This document shows, piece after piece, positions 12,567 to 15,560 of a stretch of 15,560 nucleotides of DNA. The DNA comes from Bacilli bacterium (lineage in GTDB: Bacteria; Bacillota_I; Bacilli_A; Izemoplasmatales; Hujiaoplasmataceae), in contig JAGYMP010000106.1 in NCBI GenBank assembly GCA_018400565.1, positions 1-15,560 of the forward strand, written 5' to 3'. The stretch's first letter is position 1. Each line of letters starts with the position of its first letter. The notes beneath the pieces are model-generated. The model was not told where the DNA came from and made no database searches. It saw only the letters and a program-made list of their open reading frames with translations. A program made the translations under genes and the position numbers.

Positions 12567-15065
12567 ATGAAGAAATCATATGACATCGACGGCATGACCT
12601 GCGCATCATGTCAGACAACAATCGAAAAGACGCTAAAAAAACAACCCGGAATCCGTTCCGTGAACGTATCGCTGATCAATCATTCGATGGAGGTCGAATA
12701 TGATGATGAAACAACATCAAACGATGATATAACATCAGCTGTGAGAAAAAGCGGCTATCAAGCCCATGCAAAAAGCAATGACGAAGAAACCGACAAAACT
12801 GCGAAAGAAAACAAAAACGAAATCATCGCTGAATCATACAAGAAACGGTTGATTTATTCAATCGTCTTTTTTATTCCGTTGTTTTATCTTGGCATGGGGA
12901 ACATGCTCGGGCTGCCCTTGCCAGTTTTCATGCAGGAGACACAGGGTCTTTTGCTTAAAGTGTTTACGGAATTGATTTTGGCATCCGCAATTGCTTTGTT
13001 GAACCGTTCGTACTTCATTAGCGGTTTTAAGAAACTTTTCCTGCGAAAACCAAACATGGATACCTTGATTGCGGTCGGATCGGGAGCTGCACTCATATAT
13101 GGCATCTATGTGTTTGCACTCATGCTTTATCACGCGGGGCAGGGAAACATCGCCTTGATTGCGATGTTTCGGCATGAGATATACCTCGACGGCGCGGGGG
13201 CCATACTCACATTTGTGACTATGGGAAAATATTTCGAATTCAAAAGCAAAGCGAAAACCAATGATTCCATTCGTAAATTGATGGAACTCGCACCGGATGT
13301 CTCACTCGTCAAAAAAGACGGCGTCTTCAAAGAAACCAAGACCGAAGACATCGAAAAGGCCGATATCATCAAAATCAAACCGGGCATGCGGATCCCCGTT
13401 GACGGGATTGTCACCCAGGGTTCATCGGACATCGACGAATCAATGTTAACGGGGGAACCTCTGCCCGTAGCGAAGAAATCAGGGGACGGTGTCTATTCCG
13501 GCACGGTCAACACATCCGGCACTTTGGTATTCAAAGCAGAGAAAGTGGGAAGTGAAACGACGCTCGCCCGAATCATTGAACTGGTTGAGAACGCCCAGGC
13601 GTCAAAGGCGCCGATCCAACGGTTGGCTGATACGATCAGCCTTTATTTCGTACCCGCTGTTTTGTTGATTTCCCTCATCACATTCACAGGGTGGATGATC
13701 GCAAGCAAGGATGCGTCACTGGCCTTGTCGATGGGCATCACGGTCCTTGTCATTTCGTGTCCGTGCGCGCTTGGGCTCGCCACACCCGTCGCCGTGATGG
13801 TCGGTACCGGCAAAGGCGCCGAGAACGGTGTGTTGATCAAATCTGCTGAAAGTCTTGAAAACATCCATGACATTGATACTGTTGTATTGGATAAGACAAA
13901 CACCATCACTACGGGGTCATTCGCCATCAAGGACACGGAGGTGTTCGTTAGCGCGAAACCATCATTCGCGAGAATTTTGAAAGGATTGGAGGCATCGTCT
14001 GAGCATCCGATCGCAAAGGCGATTTATCATCATTTTGAGGATGAAGCGGATCTTGAGATCCATGATTTTAACGCACTCGGAGGGTTGGGCGTCAAAGGAA
14101 CGATCGACCAAACCACATACTTTTTGGGTAACCACAAACTTATGGAAAAACGGGATGTGGCCGATAAGCGAACCCGTGCGGTGAACGAGCGCTTGTCGGA
14201 TGCGGGCATGACCATCGTTTATCTGACCGATGATACGTCTGTTTTAGGTTATATCGCCCTTCAGGACGAGCTCAAAGCGCATGCGAAGGAAACCGTCACA
14301 TGGCTTAAAAAAGAGGGCAAAAATATCATTGTATTGACAGGAGACAATGAACGCGCGGGTGAAGCAGTCCGAAGGTCAATCGGTGCGGACAAAGTAATCT
14401 CGGATGTGATGCCCGAAGAGAAAGAAGATGTCATTAAAACATTGCAAAAAGACGGCAGAAAGGTTGCGATGGTCGGTGATGGCATCAATGATGCCATCGC
14501 ATTGACACGCGCTGATTTAGGGATTGCGATCGGAGCGGGCACGGATGTAGCAATCGAATCCGCTGATATAGTGCTTCTCAACAACGATCCGGCGGATATC
14601 GTCAAAACTGTCATTTTGGGCGAAAAAACAATGAAAACCATCAAAATGAATTTGTTGTTTGCCTTTCTTTATAATGTCATCGGTATTCCGATTGCGGCCG
14701 GTTTGTTGTATCCCTCGTTGGGAATAAGACTCACACCTGCACTCGGTGCTTTGGCGATGAGTCTTTCAAGTGTGTCTGTCGTGCTCAATGCACTTCGTCT
14801 TTATCGTGTTGATTTAAACAAGGCAAGCGATTCACATGACAATCAATTTGAAGAATACATCGTTCATATCGATGGAATGACATGTGATCATTGTAAGATG
14901 CGAGTCGAAAATGGCTTGAATGCATTTGAAAGCATCGTCAGTGCCTCAGTCAATCTCAAAAAGAACATCGCCACAATCAAGAGCGACAAGTCAATCGAAG
15001 ATGAAACATTCAAAAAGGTCGTAGGCGAGGCAGGATATGATGTCAAAAAGGTGGTGAAACCATGA
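12567..15065 (+). CDS. copA: Cu(I)-exporting P1B-type ATPase with N- and C-terminal metal-binding domains
   Basis: Pumps cytoplasmic Cu(I) out at the cost of ATP. Order in the 832-residue chain: HMA domain with MTCASC (Cys12, Cys15); first membrane helices from about 95; actuator domain with TGEP at 295-298; ion-binding CPC at 398-400; phosphorylation site Asp442; SEHP at 478-481; nucleotide domain; hinge GDGIND at 637-642; last helices with YN and MSLSS, the Cu(I) signatures; then a second HMA domain with MTCDHC (Cys773, Cys776). Two core motifs deviate: DKTNT (442-446) in place of DKTGT, and NDAIAL in place of NDAPAL. Start ATG 12567 lies 7 bases after GGGAGGGG. The stop overlaps the csoR ATG by four bases. 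No separate copZ is seen; the C-terminal HMA may serve as an attached chaperone (inference). Confidence 0.95.
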   Translation: MKKSYDIDGMTCASCQTTIEKTLKKQPGIRSVNVSLINHSMEVEYDDETTSNDDITSAVRKSGYQAHAKSNDEETDKTAKENKNEIIAESYKKRLIYSIVFFIPLFYLGMGNMLGLPLPVFMQETQGLLLKVFTELILASAIALLNRSYFISGFKKLFLRKPNMDTLIAVGSGAALIYGIYVFALMLYHAGQGNIALIAMFRHEIYLDGAGAILTFVTMGKYFEFKSKAKTNDSIRKLMELAPDVSLVKKDGVFKETKTEDIEKADIIKIKPGMRIPVDGIVTQGSSDIDESMLTGEPLPVAKKSGDGVYSGTVNTSGTLVFKAEKVGSETTLARIIELVENAQASKAPIQRLADTISLYFVPAVLLISLITFTGWMIASKDASLALSMGITVLVISCPCALGLATPVAVMVGTGKGAENGVLIKSAESLENIHDIDTVVLDKTNTITTGSFAIKDTEVFVSAKPSFARILKGLEASSEHPIAKAIYHHFEDEADLEIHDFNALGGLGVKGTIDQTTYFLGNHKLMEKRDVADKRTRAVNERLSDAGMTIVYLTDDTSVLGYIALQDELKAHAKETVTWLKKEGKNIIVLTGDNERAGEAVRRSIGADKVISDVMPEEKEDVIKTLQKDGRKVAMVGDGINDAIALTRADLGIAIGAGTDVAIESADIVLLNNDPADIVKTVILGEKTMKTIKMNLLFAFLYNVIGIPIAAGLLYPSLGIRLTPALGALAMSLSSVSVVLNALRLYRVDLNKASDSHDNQFEEYIVHIDGMTCDHCKMRVENGLNAFESIVSASVNLKKNIATIKSDKSIEDETFKKVVGEAGYDVKKVVKP

Positions 15066-15328
15066 AAGCAAACCACGACGAAGTCAAGCGTTATCTGACT
15101 TTTGCCAAAGGACAGATCGAAGGTATCAATAAGATGGTTGATAATGATCGGTATTGCATCGATATCTCCCATCAACTGCTTGCCGTCATTTCGATGCTGA
15201 AAAAAACAAACCAACTCGTTTTGAAGGCGCATTTGAAAACCTGTGTCAAGGGAACGCTGAATGAAGATGCGGAGAAGAAAATCCAGGAAATCATCGGTGT
15301 GATGGACAAATTAAACAACATAAATTAA
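15062..15328 (+). CDS. csoR: CsoR-type copper-sensing repressor
   Basis: An 88-residue all-helical DUF156 repressor that leaves its operator when it binds Cu(I). The copper triad is present with exact family spacing: Cys32, His57 and Cys61 (YCIDIS, AHLKTC). Cys32 is preceded by Tyr31 as in characterised CsoRs. This Cys-His-Cys set separates it from formaldehyde-sensing FrmR and nickel-sensing RcnR relatives. The N-terminal helix KRYLTFAKGQIEGINKMV carries the basic DNA-contact face. It starts within the copA stop (ATGA overlap), with AAGGTGG 8 bases upstream. Being last in the operon it presumably represses its own promoter through the site at 12544-12561. No clear terminator follows; only 16 bases separate its stop from the next promoter. 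Confidence 0.94.
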   Translation: MKANHDEVKRYLTFAKGQIEGINKMVDNDRYCIDISHQLLAVISMLKKTNQLVLKAHLKTCVKGTLNEDAEKKIQEIIGVMDKLNNIN

Positions 15329-15344
15329 TTCTTGTATTTTTAAC

Positions 15345-15372
15345 TTGAGGACTTCAAAAAACATGATATAAT
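15345..15372 (+). promoter_or_regulatory. Promoter of the cobalamin-riboswitch transcript
   Basis: TGATATAAT (15364-15372) is an extended consensus -10. TTGAGG (15345-15350) is a partial -35 with a 16-base spacer. Transcription would begin near 15379, exactly at the 5' edge of the riboswitch. Confidence 0.82.
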
Positions 15373-15378
15373 GTGTGT

Positions 15379-15518
15379 AAGGCACAAGGTGCATAACAGG
15401 GAACATGGTGAAAGTCCATGGCTGTGCCAGCAACCGTAACGGGGCGATTCGCATGCTTTTCCATTGCTGCGGCGAGAAGGAACGCGAGTCGATCGAACGA
15501 AGCCGGGAGACCTACCTA
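15379..15518 (+). ncRNA. Cobalamin (B12) riboswitch
   Basis: An adenosyl- or aquocobalamin-binding leader RNA. The core is readable: hairpin CATGG-TGAAAGT-CCATG (15404-15420, the GGTGAAAGTCC element), the B12 box GCCAGCAACCGTAAC (15426-15440), a variable arm over about 15441-15498, and the 3' block GAAGCCGGGAGACCTACC (15499-15516). AGGT at 15387-15390 can pair with ACCT at 15510-15513 to close P1. B12 binding normally lowers expression of the gene behind it. No terminator hairpin is visible between the aptamer and the ribosome site, so control of translation start is more likely than attenuation. Confidence 0.95.
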
Positions 15519-15550
15519 TTGTCAAAAAACTGAATGAAAGGGAGAAAACA

Positions 15551-15560
15551 ATGAAAAGAA
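15551..15560 (+). CDS. Start of a B12-regulated gene, cut by the window end
   Basis: AAAGGGAG (15537-15544) lies 6 bases before an ATG at 15551, reading Met-Lys-Arg before the sequence ends. The riboswitch directly upstream implies a cobalamin uptake, cobalt transport, synthesis or B12-independent isozyme gene. A Met-Lys-Arg start would suit a signal peptide, for example of a B12-binding lipoprotein, but three residues are not evidence. Only the existence of a start here is supported. Confidence 0.6.

Noticed and set aside
14261..14644. 127-codon minus-strand frame inside copA
   Set aside because: Pure antisense shadow of the conserved P-domain of the ATPase.
15340..15525. 61-codon minus-strand frame at the right end
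   Set aside because: It covers the cobalamin riboswitch, whose conserved RNA blocks explain the sequence.
1..15560. CRISPR arrays, insertion sequences, phage genes, tRNA or rRNA genes
   Set aside because: I looked for spaced direct repeats, transposase motifs, terminal inverted repeats and tRNA-like cloverleaf arms and saw none.

Overview
The window looks like ordinary chromosome from a low-GC Gram-positive-type bacterium. Promoters are sigma-A-like (several with an extended TGn -10), Shine-Dalgarno sites are strong, rho-independent terminators are compact, there is a lipobox lipoprotein, and the copper operon uses CsoR. UGA is used only as a stop and Trp is UGG, so this is the standard bacterial code and not the mycoplasma code 4. 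My inference is Bacillota or a deep relative of the Mollicutes with the standard code (an Izemoplasma/Haloplasma/Acholeplasma-like lineage). The sequence alone does not fix the taxon.

Layout. 1-335: 3' end of groEL and its terminator. 336-2090: a membrane EAL-type c-di-GMP phosphodiesterase with its own promoter. 2231-2744: a small lipoprotein, convergent with a glutathione peroxidase (minus strand, to 3256) across a shared hairpin terminator. 3430-4788: a HAD phosphatase and a pyroglutamyl-peptidase, translationally coupled. 4804-6735: an ALDH3-type aldehyde dehydrogenase and a flavodoxin, ending in a bidirectional terminator. 6752-8845: a membrane pyrophosphatase on the minus strand. 8957-9678: rubredoxin and mscL. 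9668-10894: an iron-type alcohol dehydrogenase on the minus strand, divergent from an aldo/keto reductase and a CAT-family acetyltransferase (11016-12475). 12507-15328: copper operon copA-csoR behind a CsoR-type operator. 15345-15560: a promoter, a cobalamin riboswitch and the first codons of a B12-regulated gene cut by the window end.

Theme. Much of the content is redox and stress housekeeping: peroxide removal, aldehyde/alcohol/carbonyl interconversion, small electron carriers, copper export, osmotic release and PPi energy recovery. No phage, IS element, CRISPR array, tRNA or rRNA is visible. I did not find a clearly new multi-gene system. The most unusual signals are inside known families: a copper ATPase with DKTNT instead of DKTGT, a GroEL with an acidic/Asn tail instead of GGM repeats, an EAL protein with an unnamed membrane domain and a degenerate GGDEF, and an mscL whose ribosome site sits immediately behind a terminator.
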